A stretch of 64,000 bases of DNA, from the NCBI RefSeq assembly GCF_901482605.1, contig NZ_LR590481.1, positions 2,480,001 through 2,544,000 of the forward strand, read 5' to 3'. The notes beneath the pieces are model-generated. The model was not told the origin of the DNA and ran no database searches. It worked only from the letters and a program-made list of their open reading frames with translations. Of this stretch, positions 1 to 10,406 are shown in pieces; positions within the stretch are counted from its first letter, which is position 1, and every line of letters begins with the position of its first letter. The DNA comes from Hathewaya histolytica. Lineage in GTDB: Bacteria; Bacillota; Clostridia; Clostridiales; Clostridiaceae. The translations under genes were made by a program, and so were the position numbers.

Positions 1-97
1 AGAAATGATATAGATAATTCCCCAAGTATAGGTTAATCATTGACATATCCCCATAATTATCACAATTAAAATAGCAACCCCATGATTAACCCCTTTA

Positions 98-130
98 AAC
101 CGGATGTAAATCCGGTTATTTTTTTATTTT
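98..130 (+). terminator. Intrinsic terminator of a gene left of the window
   Basis: An 8-bp perfect stem (98-105 with 110-117, loop GTAA) is followed by a T-rich tract on the plus strand only. It would end a plus-strand transcript entering from the left. The upstream 97 bases hold no recognisable gene. Confidence 0.7.
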
Positions 131-189
131 AATATATATAATTCTTTTAATAACTCTTTATCTATTAAAATAATATACAATTAAATTTA

Positions 190-219
190 AAAAAAGCTAA
201 GAATAATCTTAGCTTTTTT
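190..219 (-). terminator. glyS terminator
   Basis: A 13-bp stem (190-202 with 207-219) with a 4-base loop ends in a T run on either strand. It lies about 40 bases past the glyS stop codon and should close the coaX-dusB-greA-lysS-glyS transcript. Confidence 0.8.
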
Positions 220-259
220 ATTATTAGTTTAAATTAAATAAATTTTAATAAGAAATTAT

Positions 260-1651
260 TTAAAACTCTATTTTTTCCGCAATGAAGCTTTCTAACTTAT
301 CTATTCCAATTCTTACTTGCTCCATTGTATCTCTATCTCTTACTGTAACCTGATTATCTTCTAATGTATCAAAATCAATTGTTATACAATATGGAGTTCC
401 AATCTCATCTTGTCTTCTATATCTCTTGCCTATGCTACCAGTGTCATCATACTCCACATTAAATTTCTTTCTCAGCATTGAATATACCTCATCTGCTTTT
501 TCAGATAACTTTTTAGAAAGTGGGAGTATTGCAGCTTTAAATGGTGCCAATGCTGGATGTAAATGTAGCACTATTCTTGAGTCATTATTATCAAGCTCTT
601 CCTCATCATATGCATCCACTAAAAATGCAAGTGCAACCCTATCAGCTCCTAGCGATGGCTCTATACAGTATGGAACATACTTTTCATTTGTATTTGGATC
701 CGTGTAACTTAAATCTGATCCTGAATGTTCCATATGCTTTTTAAGATCATAATCAGTTCTATCTGCTATTCCCCATAGCTCACCCCATCCAAATGGGAAT
801 AAGTATTCAATATCTGTAGTAGCATTACTGTAGAATGATAATTCTTCTTGTTCATGATCCCTATATCTTATACTATCCTTACTTAACCCCAAATTGAACA
901 AGAAATTTAAACAATATTCTTTCCAGTAATTAAACCATTCTAAGTCTGTTCCTGGCTTACAGAAAAATTCAAGCTCCATTTGCTCAAACTCTCTAGTTCT
1001 AAAAGTAAAGTTACCTGGTGTGATTTCATTTCTAAAAGATTTTCCTATCTGAGCTATACCGAAAGGTACCTTCTTTCTTGATGTTCTTTGAACTGATTTA
1101 AAGTTTATAAAAATACCTTGTGCTGTTTCTGGTCTTAGATATATTTCAGACTTGCTATCTTCTGTTATACCTTGAAATGTTTTAAACATAAGATTGAACT
1201 TTCTTATTTCTGTAAAATTCTTCTTACCACATTTAGGACAAACTATATCGTGTTCTTTTATGTAGCTTTCATATTCTTCATTTGACCAACCATCAGCTGA
1301 AGCAACTTCTGCACCCTGCTCTGTCATATAATCTTCTATTATTTTATCGGCTCTAAATCTAGCCTTGCAGTCTTTACAATCCATTAAAGGATCTGAGAAA
1401 TTCCCTAAATGTCCTGATGCTACCCAAGTCTCTGGGTTCATTAAAATAGCACAATCTAATCCTACATTATATGGACTTTCCTGAACGAACTTTTTCCACC
1501 AAGCTTTTTTTACGTTATTTTTAAATTCCACACCTAAAGGACCATAATCCCAAGCATTTGCTAGTCCTCCGTATATTTCTGACCCTTGAAATATGAAACC
1601 TCTAGTTTTACATAACCCTACTATTTTATCCATGGTTTTTTCTACAGCCAT
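260..1651 (-). CDS. glyS: Glycyl-tRNA synthetase, single-chain dimeric type
   Basis: Charges tRNA-Gly with glycine in the cytoplasm. At 463 residues this is the single-chain (alpha2) class II enzyme, not the alpha/beta form. The N-terminus reads [20 protein letters not shown], typical of this family; motif 2 is the [22 protein letters not shown] region, and motif 3 is near GADRVALAF. Two CxxC pairs (about 92-95 and 138-141) suggest a zinc-binding insertion. The start is ATG with GGAGGAG just upstream. It is last in a run with lysS and greA. No T-box leader is visible in the 111-bp gap after lysS. Confidence 0.97.
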   Translation of the reverse strand: MAVEKTMDKIVGLCKTRGFIFQGSEIYGGLANAWDYGPLGVEFKNNVKKAWWKKFVQESPYNVGLDCAILMNPETWVASGHLGNFSDPLMDCKDCKARFRADKIIEDYMTEQGAEVASADGWSNEEYESYIKEHDIVCPKCGKKNFTEIRKFNLMFKTFQGITEDSKSEIYLRPETAQGIFINFKSVQRTSRKKVPFGIAQIGKSFRNEITPGNFTFRTREFEQMELEFFCKPGTDLEWFNYWKEYCLNFLFNLGLSKDSIRYRDHEQEELSFYSNATTDIEYLFPFGWGELWGIADRTDYDLKKHMEHSGSDLSYTDPNTNEKYVPYCIEPSLGADRVALAFLVDAYDEEELDNNDSRIVLHLHPALAPFKAAILPLSKKLSEKADEVYSMLRKKFNVEYDDTGSIGKRYRRQDEIGTPYCITIDFDTLEDNQVTVRDRDTMEQVRIGIDKLESFIAEKIEF

Positions 1652-1718
1652 TAATACTCCTCCATTCTTTCATAAAATTCTTTATATAGTTCTTATTGGT
1701 AACCATCTTCAATTCAAC

Positions 1719-1749
1719 AAATGGATGCCTAATACATAAGCACCCATTT
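1719..1749 (-). other. Hairpin between lysS and glyS
   Basis: Ten-base arms at 1719-1728 and 1740-1749 pair completely, with one G-U on the minus strand and an 11-base loop. No T run follows, so it is not a standard terminator. It may be a processing or stability element that sets relative lysS/glyS expression; that role is inferred. Confidence 0.5.
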
Positions 1750-1762
1750 AAATTTGTTTCTA

Positions 1763-3301
1763 TTAGTTATTTGATGGCTTCATTGTTGGGAATAAAATAA
1801 CATCTCTTATTGAATAAGAATCTGTTAAGAACATAATTAATCTATCAATACCTATTCCTAAACCACCTGTTGGAGGCATACCTATCTCTAAAGCATGCAT
1901 AAAGTCCTCATCTATAACATAGGCTTCATCATCGCCTAATTCTCTTTCTTTCATTTGTTGCATAAATCTATCTCTTTGAACTATTGGATCGTTCAATTCT
2001 GAATAAGAGTTACATATTTCTCTACCGAATACAAATCCTTCAAATCTTTCTGTGAAGGCTTCATTACCTCTTTTCTTCTTAGTTAATGGAGATATTTCTA
2101 CTGGGTAATCACATATAAATGTAGGCTGAATCATATTTGCTTCCCCATACTCTTCATATAACGCATTTAGAATATCAGCTTTTGTACAATCTTTTAGTTC
2201 CTTCTTAAACTCTAGGTGTTTTTCTTTAGCTATTTCTCTAGCTTGTTCATCAGTCTCGATATTATTGAAATCTACTCCAGCATATTCTTTAACTGCATCT
2301 ACCATTGTTATTCTTCTCCAAGGCGGCATAAAGTCTATTTCAGTACCTTGGTACATTACCTTAGTAGTACCTAATACTTTTTGGCATACATATGCAATCA
2401 TATTTTCAGTTATTTCCATCATATCATTGTAGTCAGCATAAGCTTGATATAGCTCTATCATTGTAAACTCTGGATTATGCCTTACATCTATTCCTTCATT
2501 TCTAAAATTCTTTCCTATATCATAAACCTTTTCAAATCCAGCTACTATTAATCTTTTTAAGTATAATTCTGTTGCTATTCTTAAGTACATATCTATATCT
2601 AATGCATTATGATGAGTCACGAAAGGTCTTGCAGCTGCTCCACCTGCTATAGGGGAAAGAATTGGAGTCTCAACTTCCATGAATCCCCTATTATCTAGAT
2701 ATTCCCTTATTGCTTTTATAATAGCTGTTCTTTTTACAAAAGTATCTCTAACCTTTTCATTCATAATTATGTCTACTTCTCTATGTCTATATCTTAAATC
2801 TGGATCTTTTAATCCGTGCCATTTTTCTGGTAATGGTCTTATTGATTTACATATTAATTCAAAGTCTTTTATGTGTATTGAAACTTCTCCAGTTTTAGTC
2901 TTAAACACAAGTCCCTTAACTGATATTATATCTCCTAAATTAAAAGACTTAAATTCTTTTAACTTTTCTTCTCCAACGTCATCCAACTTAATGTATATTT
3001 GAATTTTACCATATCTATCATGGATATGAGAAAATCCAGCCTTACCATGAACCCTTTTAGACATAAGCCTGCCTGCTACTGTAACCTCACTATTCTCAAG
3101 ACTATCAAAGCTTTCTACTATTTGCTCTGATGTATGGGTTACTTCTACTTTATATACATCAAACGGATCTTTTCCATTCTTCTGTAACTCTTCTAATTTT
3201 TCAACTCTTTGACTCATTTGCTCACTATATTCTTGTTCTGCTTTTTTTTGAAGTTTTAATTCTTTTAACTCCTCTTTTGTTAATTGTCTTTCTTCTGACA
3301 T
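1763..3301 (-). CDS. lysS: Lysyl-tRNA synthetase, class II
   Basis: Charges tRNA-Lys. The 512-residue protein has an N-terminal coiled-coil stretch, an OB-fold anticodon-binding domain (about 60-170, with [19 protein letters not shown]) and a class II catalytic core. Motif 2 is the [20 protein letters not shown] region (about 265-285) and motif 3 is [15 protein letters not shown] near the C-terminus. ATG start with GGAGG. It lies 27 bases after greA and before glyS, so the two synthetases and the elongation factor probably share mRNA. The greA-lysS order matches Bacillus-type gene neighbourhoods only in part, since greA is elsewhere there. Confidence 0.97.
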   Translation of the reverse strand: MSEERQLTKEELKELKLQKKAEQEYSEQMSQRVEKLEELQKNGKDPFDVYKVEVTHTSEQIVESFDSLENSEVTVAGRLMSKRVHGKAGFSHIHDRYGKIQIYIKLDDVGEEKLKEFKSFNLGDIISVKGLVFKTKTGEVSIHIKDFELICKSIRPLPEKWHGLKDPDLRYRHREVDIIMNEKVRDTFVKRTAIIKAIREYLDNRGFMEVETPILSPIAGGAAARPFVTHHNALDIDMYLRIATELYLKRLIVAGFEKVYDIGKNFRNEGIDVRHNPEFTMIELYQAYADYNDMMEITENMIAYVCQKVLGTTKVMYQGTEIDFMPPWRRITMVDAVKEYAGVDFNNIETDEQAREIAKEKHLEFKKELKDCTKADILNALYEEYGEANMIQPTFICDYPVEISPLTKKKRGNEAFTERFEGFVFGREICNSYSELNDPIVQRDRFMQQMKERELGDDEAYVIDEDFMHALEIGMPPTGGLGIGIDRLIMFLTDSYSIRDVILFPTMKPSNN

Positions 3302-3328
3302 CTAAATTCCTCCTATTCTCTTCTCGTG

Positions 3329-3805
3329 CTATTTTACTTCTAATATTTCATATTTACTTACTCCATCCGGAATAGGTACTTCTACTATTTGACCAACTTT
3401 CTTATTCATTAATGCATTTCCTACTGGAGATTCATTTGAAATCTTATTCTCTATTGGATCTGCTTCTGCTGAACCTACAATTTTAAAATCTATTTCCTCA
3501 TCAAATTCAAAGTCTTTAACCTTAACTATACAGCCTAGAGTAACAGTATCCTCTTTCATGTCTGTTTCATCGATAACTTCAGCATTTCTTAGCATATTTT
3601 CAAGTTGAGCTATTCTTCCCTCTACAAATGCTTGCTCGTTTTTAGCTTCATCATACTCTGCATTTTCACTTAAATCTCCAAAAGAAAGAGCAACTTTAAT
3701 TTTCTCAGTTATTTCCCTTCTTTTAACAGTTTTTAAAAATTCTAATTCATCCTCTAATTTCTTTATACCCTCAGGTGTCATCATATATTTCTTTGATCCA
3801 CTCAT
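3329..3805 (-). CDS. greA: Transcription elongation factor GreA
   Basis: Enters the RNA polymerase secondary channel and stimulates cleavage of backtracked transcripts. The 158-residue length is standard. The N-terminal antiparallel coiled coil (about 10-75) contains the acidic tip region [20 protein letters not shown], which carries the residues that coordinate the catalytic metal. The C-terminal FKBP-like domain includes [22 protein letters not shown] start with AAGGAG. It has its own sigma-A promoter at 3896-3924 inside the dusB 3' end, so it and lysS-glyS can be expressed apart from coaX-dusB. Confidence 0.97.
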   Translation of the reverse strand: MSGSKKYMMTPEGIKKLEDELEFLKTVKRREITEKIKVALSFGDLSENAEYDEAKNEQAFVEGRIAQLENMLRNAEVIDETDMKEDTVTLGCIVKVKDFEFDEEIDFKIVGSAEADPIENKISNESPVGNALMNKKVGQIVEVPIPDGVSKYEILEVK

Positions 3806-3895
3806 GATTTTCGCTCCTTTATAAATAAACTTTACGCATATGTTTATTTTTTACATCTATACTATAAATTATATTTTCTTATAACTATTTAACTA

Positions 3896-3924
3896 ATTAT
3901 AAAACACGCTTTAGTTAAAGTCAA
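3896..3924 (-). promoter_or_regulatory. Sigma-A promoter of greA
   Basis: On the minus strand, TTGACT (3919-3924) and TATAAT (3896-3901) are separated by exactly 17 bp. It is correctly placed upstream of greA and gives a leader of roughly 85 bases. Confidence 0.75.
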
Positions 3925-3945
3925 TATATATGCCATCTTCTAATT

Positions 3946-4911
3946 CTACACTATTTCTTTATAATCTGATAATATTTTTATTACTTCTTGTGGATTATCT
4001 TTTGTGTTAACAATATTTTTTATTTCAGCACAATTCTTAATTCCTTTTATATAACATGCAATGTGTTTTCTCATTTCTCTAACTACTTTATATTCTTCTT
4101 CATATTCCAAGGCTAACGTATAATGCTTTATACACATCTCTACCTTCTCTTTATCTGAAACTAAAGGTATTTCTTTTCCTTCTAATGCTAATTTTACATC
4201 TCTAAATATCCAAGGATTTCCCATAGCACCTCTTGCAATCAAAATGCCATCACAATTAGTTTCATTTTTTATTCTCTTAGCATCTTCTGCTGAAAAAACG
4301 TCACCATTACCTAAGACAGGTATAGATACTGCTTCTTTTACTTTCCTTATAATATCATAATCAGCCTTCCCTTGATACATCTGTTCCCTAGTTCTACCAT
4401 GAACAGCTATAGAATCTACGCCTGCATCTTCTAAGGCTTTAGCAAATTCCACGGCGTTAATATGCTCATCATCAAATCCCTTTCTAAACTTTACTGTAAG
4501 AGGTTTACATGAAACTTTTTTTATTTCTCTTACTATATCTGCCGCTAGCTTAGGGTCTTTCATAAGAGCTGAACCTTCCCCATTTTTTACTATTTTAGGT
4601 ACTGGACATCCCATATTTATATCAATTAAGCAAAAATCTTCATTTTTATTTAAATAGTCTTCACAAATTTTAGCCATAATATAAGGGTCACTTCCGAAAA
4701 TTTGAATAGCAGAATTTTTACATCTAGGTGATACTTTCATTAAGTCTTCTGTATTCTCACTACCATAATAAAGTCCTTTTACACTGACCATTTCTGTGTA
4801 AGTTAGATCACATCCCATATCTGTGCAAATTTCTCTATAAGTCACATCTGTAACTCCCGCCATAGGTGCTAAGAATACAGGATTTGTGAATTCTAGATTT
4901 CCTATGTTCAT
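3946..4911 (-). CDS. dusB: tRNA-dihydrouridine synthase
   Basis: FMN-dependent reduction of uridine in tRNA D-loops. The 321-residue TIM-barrel protein shows the family signature [14 protein letters not shown] at the N-terminus, [20 protein letters not shown] with the catalytic Cys (about residue 100), and the FMN-binding LGNGDVF and [15 protein letters not shown] segments. It starts 8 bases after the coaX stop, with its ribosome binding site inside the end of coaX, so the two are translated from one mRNA. The dusB name follows the Bacillus/Clostridium convention. Confidence 0.93.
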   Translation of the reverse strand: MNIGNLEFTNPVFLAPMAGVTDVTYREICTDMGCDLTYTEMVSVKGLYYGSENTEDLMKVSPRCKNSAIQIFGSDPYIMAKICEDYLNKNEDFCLIDINMGCPVPKIVKNGEGSALMKDPKLAADIVREIKKVSCKPLTVKFRKGFDDEHINAVEFAKALEDAGVDSIAVHGRTREQMYQGKADYDIIRKVKEAVSIPVLGNGDVFSAEDAKRIKNETNCDGILIARGAMGNPWIFRDVKLALEGKEIPLVSDKEKVEMCIKHYTLALEYEEEYKVVREMRKHIACYIKGIKNCAEIKNIVNTKDNPQEVIKILSDYKEIV

Positions 4912-4919
4912 AAAATAAC

Positions 4920-5699
4920 CTACTCCTTGTTTTTTTGGTATATTGTCTTTAAACCATTCAAAGTTAAAAATGGTTCAACTTTATGTATTGTGGAAGATTC
5001 TTCACTAATAGAAACTGCAAGACCACCAGTGGCAATAACCAATGGTTCAGATTCACCAATAGCTTTCATTTCTTCCTTCATTTTATTTACTATAAAATCT
5101 ACTTGCCCAACATATCCATAAATTATACCCGCCTGCATGCTTGTAACTGTATTTTTACATATAACAGTTTTTGGCTTTTCTAATTTTACTTCTGGAAGCT
5201 TGGCAGCTCTTTCTATTAATGCCTGTGTAGATATCTTTATTCCTGGACATATAGCTCCACCTAGATAGTCCCCTTCTGCCGTAATTGCACAAAAGGTAGT
5301 TGCCGTACCAAAATCTATAATAATAAGTGGTTCTTTATATATCTCATGTGCTGCTACTGCATTAACTATTCTATCAGCTCCAACTTCTTTTGGATTATCA
5401 TACTTTATATTAATTCCTGTCTTTATTCCAGGACCTACAATTAATGGTTCTATATTAAAATACTTTCTTACCATATGTTCAAAAGAATACATAACATTTG
5501 GAACAACTGATGATATGATCACACCTTCTATATCTTTAATTTCTATGTTATTATGCTTAAAAAGCTGAATAACTTGAATACCATATTCATCTGATGTCTT
5601 GTTTGCATCTGTTGAAACTCTCCAAAATGAAATTAATTCTGTATCTTTATAAACCCCTAGAACTATATTAGTATTTCCAACATCCATAACTAAAATCAT
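4920..5699 (-). CDS. coaX: Type III pantothenate kinase
   Basis: Phosphorylates pantothenate, the first step of coenzyme A synthesis. The ASKHA-fold signatures are visible: [12 protein letters not shown] (phosphate 1) at the N-terminus, [14 protein letters not shown], then [11 protein letters not shown] (phosphate 2), and ATGGLA near the end. I start at ATG 5699, which gives the family-typical [15 protein letters not shown] 12 bases upstream (5711) abuts the AAGGCGG ribosome binding site and is less likely. First gene of the coaX-dusB pair. A strong hairpin lies in its leader (5728-5760). Confidence 0.94.
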   Translation of the reverse strand: MILVMDVGNTNIVLGVYKDTELISFWRVSTDANKTSDEYGIQVIQLFKHNNIEIKDIEGVIISSVVPNVMYSFEHMVRKYFNIEPLIVGPGIKTGINIKYDNPKEVGADRIVNAVAAHEIYKEPLIIIDFGTATTFCAITAEGDYLGGAICPGIKISTQALIERAAKLPEVKLEKPKTVICKNTVTSMQAGIIYGYVGQVDFIVNKMKEEMKAIGESEPLVIATGGLAVSISEESSTIHKVEPFLTLNGLKTIYQKNKE

Positions 5700-5727
5700 G
5701 CTACAATACACCGCCTTATGTACTAAT

Positions 5728-5760
5728 ATAATAAAAGCAGCTTTTAGCTGCTTTTATTAT
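5728..5760 (-). terminator. Terminator-like hairpin in the coaX leader / after fhs
   Basis: A perfect 14-bp stem (5728-5741 with 5747-5760) has a 5-base loop; the 3' arm ends in TTTTATTAT. It lies 129 bases after the fhs stop but only 28 bases before the coaX start. It could end fhs transcription, attenuate coaX, or both. Confidence 0.65.
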
Positions 5761-5783
5761 ACTTTCATGTAATCAATAATTTA

Positions 5784-5811
5784 ATTGTAGCAACTCAAAC
5801 TCATTTGTCAA
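5784..5811 (-). promoter_or_regulatory. Candidate sigma-A promoter of coaX
   Basis: TTGACA (5806-5811) and TACAAT (5784-5789) are 16 bp apart on the minus strand. The predicted start lies upstream of the hairpin at 5728-5760, so the transcript would have to pass that hairpin to reach coaX. Confidence 0.6.
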
Positions 5812-5888
5812 GTATATAACTTATACCACTTTAAATTAAGACTTCCATTTATATATATATAATTACTTATATATTCTATATTATATAC

Positions 5889-7556
5889 TTAGAATAATCC
5901 TATTATTTTCCCATCTTCAAGAACATCAATATTATTTGCTGCTGGAACTTTAGGTAATCCTGGCATTGTCATTATAGCACCAGTTTGTACTACTATAAAA
6001 CCTGCTCCATTTGATATCCTAACTTCTTTAACTGTTATATTAAATCCTTTAGGCCTTCCTTTTAAGGTTGGATTATCTGATAAAGAGTTTTGTGTTTTAG
6101 CCATACATATTGGTAATTTATCTAATCCTAAATCTTCTATTTCCTTTATACTCTTCAGTGCCCCTTTATCAAACTCAACATCATCTGCACCATAAATTTC
6201 TCTTGCTATTGTAACAATTTTTTCTTTTATGCTTGACTCAACGTTATATAATGGCTTAAAGTTACTTTCTCCTTTTTCAATAACCTCAATAACTTCTTTT
6301 GCAAGTTCAATTCCGCCATTACCGCCTTCAGCCCAAACATCCGATAATGCTACTTTAGCTCCAGACTTCTCACAATATTCTCTTATAAGCTTTAGCTCTG
6401 CATTGGTATCACTTACAAATCTATTTATAGCCACTACTGTAGATACATTGAATTTTTTAATGTTTTCAATATGTTTTTCTAAATTAGCCATACCCTTTTC
6501 TAGAGCTTCTAAATTTTCATTGTTTAGTTCTTCTTTTTTCACTCCTCCGTGGTGTTTTAGTGCTCTTACAGTCGCAACTATAACAACACAATTAGGTTTT
6601 AATCCACCATATCTACATTTTATATCAAAGAACTTTTCAGCACCTAAATCGGCTCCAAAGCCTGCTTCTGTAACCGTATAGTCTGAAAACTTCATTCCCA
6701 TCTTTGTAGCTATTAAGCTATTGCATCCATGAGCTATATTAGCAAAAGGACCTCCATGTATTATAGCTGGTGTATTTTCAAGAGTTTGAACAAGATTTGG
6801 TTTTATAGCATCTTTCATAAGCATTGCCATAGCACCATTCACTCCTAAATCCTTACAAAACACTGGTTCATTATCTAAATTGTATCCTACTAATATTTTA
6901 CCCATTCTCTCTTTAAGATCCATTAGGTCTTTAGATAAACATAGTATAGCCATTATTTCTGATGCCACAGTAATCATAAACCCATCTTCTCTTAAGAATC
7001 CATTTGGTTTACCGCCAATTCCTACTATTATATTTCTTAATGCTCTATCATTCATGTCGATAACTCTTTTGAATTTTATTCTTCTACTATCTATTCTAAG
7101 TGAGTTCCCCTGATGAATATGATTATCTATAGCAGCTGATAGCAGATTGTTTGCCGCTGTAATAGCATGCATATCTCCAGTGAAGTGTAAGTTTATATCT
7201 TCCATAGGAACAACCTGAGCATAGCCACCTCCTGCAGCCCCTCCTTTAACACCAAATACTGGACCTAATGAAGGTTCTCTTAAAACTGCAATAGAATCTT
7301 TTCCTAACTTATTTAGGGCCTGACTTAATCCTATTGTAACTGTAGATTTACCTTCTCCCGCTGGTGTAGGATTAATAGCTGTAACTAATATGAGTTTCCC
7401 TAACTTATTTGTGGTCTTTTCCAATGCATCTAAGTTAATCTTACATTTGTATTTACCGTAAAGTTCTATATCTTCCTCTGTTAGTCCTAACTTTTGTGCT
7501 ATCTTATTGATATGTTCCATTTTAGCTTCTTGAGCTATTTGAATATCAGTTTTCAC
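5889..7556 (-). CDS. fhs: Formate-tetrahydrofolate ligase
   Basis: ATP-dependent formation of 10-formyl-THF from formate; in anaerobes it serves purine synthesis, one-carbon flow and the methyl branch of acetogenesis. The 555 residues match the family length. The nucleotide-binding P-loop is [15 protein letters not shown] (about 63-77), followed by [25 protein letters not shown] start with AAAGGGG seven bases upstream. No other folate gene is adjacent. It is a single-gene unit between the ftsH terminator (7668-7704) and the hairpin at 5728. Confidence 0.97.
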   Translation of the reverse strand: MKTDIQIAQEAKMEHINKIAQKLGLTEEDIELYGKYKCKINLDALEKTTNKLGKLILVTAINPTPAGEGKSTVTIGLSQALNKLGKDSIAVLREPSLGPVFGVKGGAAGGGYAQVVPMEDINLHFTGDMHAITAANNLLSAAIDNHIHQGNSLRIDSRRIKFKRVIDMNDRALRNIIVGIGGKPNGFLREDGFMITVASEIMAILCLSKDLMDLKERMGKILVGYNLDNEPVFCKDLGVNGAMAMLMKDAIKPNLVQTLENTPAIIHGGPFANIAHGCNSLIATKMGMKFSDYTVTEAGFGADLGAEKFFDIKCRYGGLKPNCVVIVATVRALKHHGGVKKEELNNENLEALEKGMANLEKHIENIKKFNVSTVVAINRFVSDTNAELKLIREYCEKSGAKVALSDVWAEGGNGGIELAKEVIEVIEKGESNFKPLYNVESSIKEKIVTIAREIYGADDVEFDKGALKSIKEIEDLGLDKLPICMAKTQNSLSDNPTLKGRPKGFNITVKEVRISNGAGFIVVQTGAIMTMPGLPKVPAANNIDVLEDGKIIGLF

Positions 7557-7667
7557 AAAATCAGCCCCTTTATATATTTTACAAGAATGGTTAAATATAT
7601 TTTCCCCTCTTGCTAATAATTATCAGTTATATTATACCATAAGTACTTATAAGTAAAAAGATGCTTA

Positions 7668-7704
7668 AAATAAAAGATAACCTAATTTAGGTTATCTTTT
7701 ATTT
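7668..7704 (-). terminator. ftsH terminator
   Basis: A perfect 15-bp stem (7668-7682 with 7690-7704) and a 7-base loop, directly after the ftsH stop codon at 7712. Confidence 0.8.
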
Positions 7705-7711
7705 ATTATAA

Positions 7712-9694
7712 CTATTGATTATCATCTTTTAATTGATCCTTATTTATAGATGATTCTTTATCACTTTCTACCAAAGAATCATCCTCCACTTTTTCATATT
7801 CAGATTCTAATTGCGATGCCTTGTTTTCTGTTTCATTTTCTATATTTAATTCAACAGCTTCTTCTTTGAGAACTGATTCTAATTCTTCCCCTCTCATAAT
7901 AGCTTCAAACTGCTCTCCATTTATTTTTTCTCTTTCCATAAGAGCCTTTGCTACTGCATGAAGTTTATCCATGTTTTCTTTTAATATTGTTTCAGCCCTA
8001 TTATATGCTTCAAAGCTTAATCTTAAAATCTCTTGATCAATTTTAGATGCAATCTCTTCACTATAATTTCTTTCATGGCCCAAGTCTCTTCCTAAGAAAA
8101 CTTCACTTTGACCTGTTCCAAAAGATATAGGGCCTAATACATCAGACATACCATATTCTGTAGTCATTTTCCTTGCTATAGAACTCATTCTATCTATATC
8201 ATTCTTAGCTCCTGTACTAATATCGTCAAGTATAAGCTTTTCAGCAACCCTTCCTCCTAAAAGAACTACCATCTCATCTAATAATGTAGATTTTGATGTG
8301 TAACTTTTGTCTTCTTCTGGTAAGCTCATTGTATATCCACCAGCCATACCTCTTGGAATTATACTTATTTCATGTACCGGATCTAAACCTTCTAGACATT
8401 TTCTAACAACTGCATGCCCTGCTTCATGATAAGCAGTAAGTTTTCTATCTTTTTCACTAACCACTCTACTTTTCTTTTCTGGACCTGCTATTACTCTTGT
8501 TATAGCTTCCTCTAGTTCATACATACCAACAATTTTCTTATTACCCCTAACTGCAAGTAATGCTGCTTCATTCATTAAATTCTCAAGATCTGCTCCTGTA
8601 AATCCTGGTGTCATCTTTGCAAGTACCTTAAGATTTATATTTTTATCTAAGCGTTTATTTCTACAATGAATTTTTAATATTTCTTCTCTACCCTTAACAT
8701 CTGGACCACCTACTACGATTTGTCTATCAAATCTTCCTGGTCTTAATAATGCTGGATCTAAAATGTCAGGTCTATTGGTAGCTGCAACCATTATAATTCC
8801 TTCATTTCCAGAGAAACCATCCATTTCAACAAGTAGTTGATTTAACGTTTGTTCTCTTTCATCATGTCCTCCACCAACACCTGCTCCTCTTTGTCTACCT
8901 ACGGCATCAATCTCATCTATGAATATAATACACGGTGCATTTTTCTTTGCTTGTTCAAACAAGTCTCTTACTCTAGATGCACCTACACCCACAAACATCT
9001 CCACAAAGTCAGAACCGGATATAGTAAAGAAAGGTACTCCCGCTTCACCTGCTACTGCCTTTGCAAGTAAAGTTTTACCTGTACCTGGAGGTCCTACTAA
9101 TAAAACACCTTTTGGTATTCTAGCTCCCATTTCTATATACTTTTTAGGTTGCTTTAAGAAGTCTACAACTTCTGCTAACTCCGCCTTTTCTTCATCTGCT
9201 CCTGCCACATCATTAAAGCCTACTTTTTTTCTGTCTGGGGTAGCCATTCTTGCTTTACTTTTTCCAAAATTCATAACACCTCTACCACCGCCACCGCCTT
9301 GTGACTGCTGCATAAACATAAAAAAGACAAATCCCAACATTAATATAAATAATAAAGTTGGCAAATATTGAAACCATACTGGAAAGCTCTGTGGTTTCGT
9401 ATATTCAATTTTAACTGCCTTTGTATCAGCTTTTTCAACCAAGCTATCTATTAATCTGGATGATATTACAGATTCATATTTAGTTTTATCTTTTAATTCA
9501 CCAGAAACTATTGCTATACTTCCATTTTGCTGTATTTTCAAGGATTGCACTTTATTTTGATTCCAATAACCCACAAATTGATCAACCCTTACATTTCCAC
9601 CTGTTTTATTTGATTCAAGCATTGTAACACCTGCAAACATAGCTAATAAAAGCACTAATATCCAGGCCGTTGTTGCACTAAAAAACTTCTTCAT
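7712..9694 (-). CDS. ftsH: ATP-dependent zinc metalloprotease FtsH
   Basis: Membrane-bound AAA+ protease that degrades misfolded membrane and short-lived cytosolic proteins. Two transmembrane segments (about 7-25 and 110-129) flank an extracytoplasmic domain. A Gly-rich stretch follows, then the AAA module with Walker A GPPGTGKT (201-208), Walker [13 protein letters not shown] and the SRH region [20 protein letters not shown]. The zinc site HEAGH is near 430. The acidic C-terminal tail (last ~50 residues, Glu/Ser/Asn-rich) is longer than usual. ATG with GAGGGGG. It follows hpt and tilS as in Bacillus. Confidence 0.97.
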   Translation of the reverse strand: MKKFFSATTAWILVLLLAMFAGVTMLESNKTGGNVRVDQFVGYWNQNKVQSLKIQQNGSIAIVSGELKDKTKYESVISSRLIDSLVEKADTKAVKIEYTKPQSFPVWFQYLPTLLFILMLGFVFFMFMQQSQGGGGGRGVMNFGKSKARMATPDRKKVGFNDVAGADEEKAELAEVVDFLKQPKKYIEMGARIPKGVLLVGPPGTGKTLLAKAVAGEAGVPFFTISGSDFVEMFVGVGASRVRDLFEQAKKNAPCIIFIDEIDAVGRQRGAGVGGGHDEREQTLNQLLVEMDGFSGNEGIIMVAATNRPDILDPALLRPGRFDRQIVVGGPDVKGREEILKIHCRNKRLDKNINLKVLAKMTPGFTGADLENLMNEAALLAVRGNKKIVGMYELEEAITRVIAGPEKKSRVVSEKDRKLTAYHEAGHAVVRKCLEGLDPVHEISIIPRGMAGGYTMSLPEEDKSYTSKSTLLDEMVVLLGGRVAEKLILDDISTGAKNDIDRMSSIARKMTTEYGMSDVLGPISFGTGQSEVFLGRDLGHERNYSEEIASKIDQEILRLSFEAYNRAETILKENMDKLHAVAKALMEREKINGEQFEAIMRGEELESVLKEEAVELNIENETENKASQLESEYEKVEDDSLVESDKESSINKDQLKDDNQ

Positions 9695-9866
9695 TTAAAG
9701 GCCCCCTCTCTATTTAATTACTATAAAATTTTATCATACGAAATTTTTATTTACAATAATAATTATTATTAATTATTTATTAATGGTATGCTTTACCATA
9801 ATTTATTTTAATAAAATAAATATTTATATTTTATTGCACATATAGTCCACATATTTAGATATGCTT

Positions 9867-10406
9867 TTAGTTTGTATATACTTCTTCTTTTAATATACCT
9901 ATAAAAGGTAAGTTTCTATATTTCTCTGCATAATCTAGTCCATATCCTACCAAGAAGTAGTCAGGAACTTCAAAACCTAAATACTTAACATCAATTTCTA
10001 CCTTTCTTCTTTCATATTTGTTTAATAAACATGCTATTTCCACGGATTCCGGTTTTCTTGATTTTAGATATTCAATTAGATATTTTAACGTAATCCCTGA
10101 GTCTATTATATCCTCAACTACAAGAACATGCTTGCCTTCTATCTCTTCATCTAAATCTTTCAATATTCTAACAACGCCAGAAGTAGTTGTAGATTTTCCA
10201 TAACTTGATACAGCCATAAAATCCATATAGCAAGGTATCGTAACTTCTTTTATAAGATCTGACATAAATACAACGGAACCTTTTAAAATTCCTATTAAAA
10301 TCAATTCTTTTCCCCTATAGTCTTCACTTATCCTTTCTGCTAGTTCTTTTGTTTTCCTTCTTAATTCTTCCTCTGAGTAAAGCACCTCTTTAATGTCTTC
10401 TCTCAT
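9867..10406 (-). CDS. hpt: Hypoxanthine phosphoribosyltransferase
   Basis: Purine salvage: makes IMP/GMP from hypoxanthine/guanine and PRPP. The 179-residue protein shows the PRPP-binding loop VLVVEDIIDSGITLKYL (about 94-110), GILKGSVVFMSDL near residue 38, and the flexible-loop region MDFMAVSSYG. Its start overlaps the end of tilS by 17 bases, indicating translational coupling. The tilS-hpt-ftsH order is the conserved Firmicute arrangement. PRPP would come from prs, about 20 kb away in the same syntenic block. Confidence 0.96.
   Translation of the reverse strand: MREDIKEVLYSEEELRRKTKELAERISEDYRGKELILIGILKGSVVFMSDLIKEVTIPCYMDFMAVSSYGKSTTTSGVVRILKDLDEEIEGKHVLVVEDIIDSGITLKYLIEYLKSRKPESVEIACLLNKYERRKVEIDVKYLGFEVPDYFLVGYGLDYAEKYRNLPFIGILKEEVYTN

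Noticed and set aside
1-36. Open frame of 11 codons at the left edge on the plus strand, before a terminator
   Set aside because: Too short to recognise; it may be the end of a real gene, but nothing in the 11 residues supports that.
1652-1762. T-box leader before glyS
   Set aside because: The gap is only 111 bases, has no T-box consensus and contains a simple hairpin.
7600-7660. fhs promoter based on TATAAT upstream of the gene
   Set aside because: The -10 is good, but no acceptable -35 is found at 16-18 bp.
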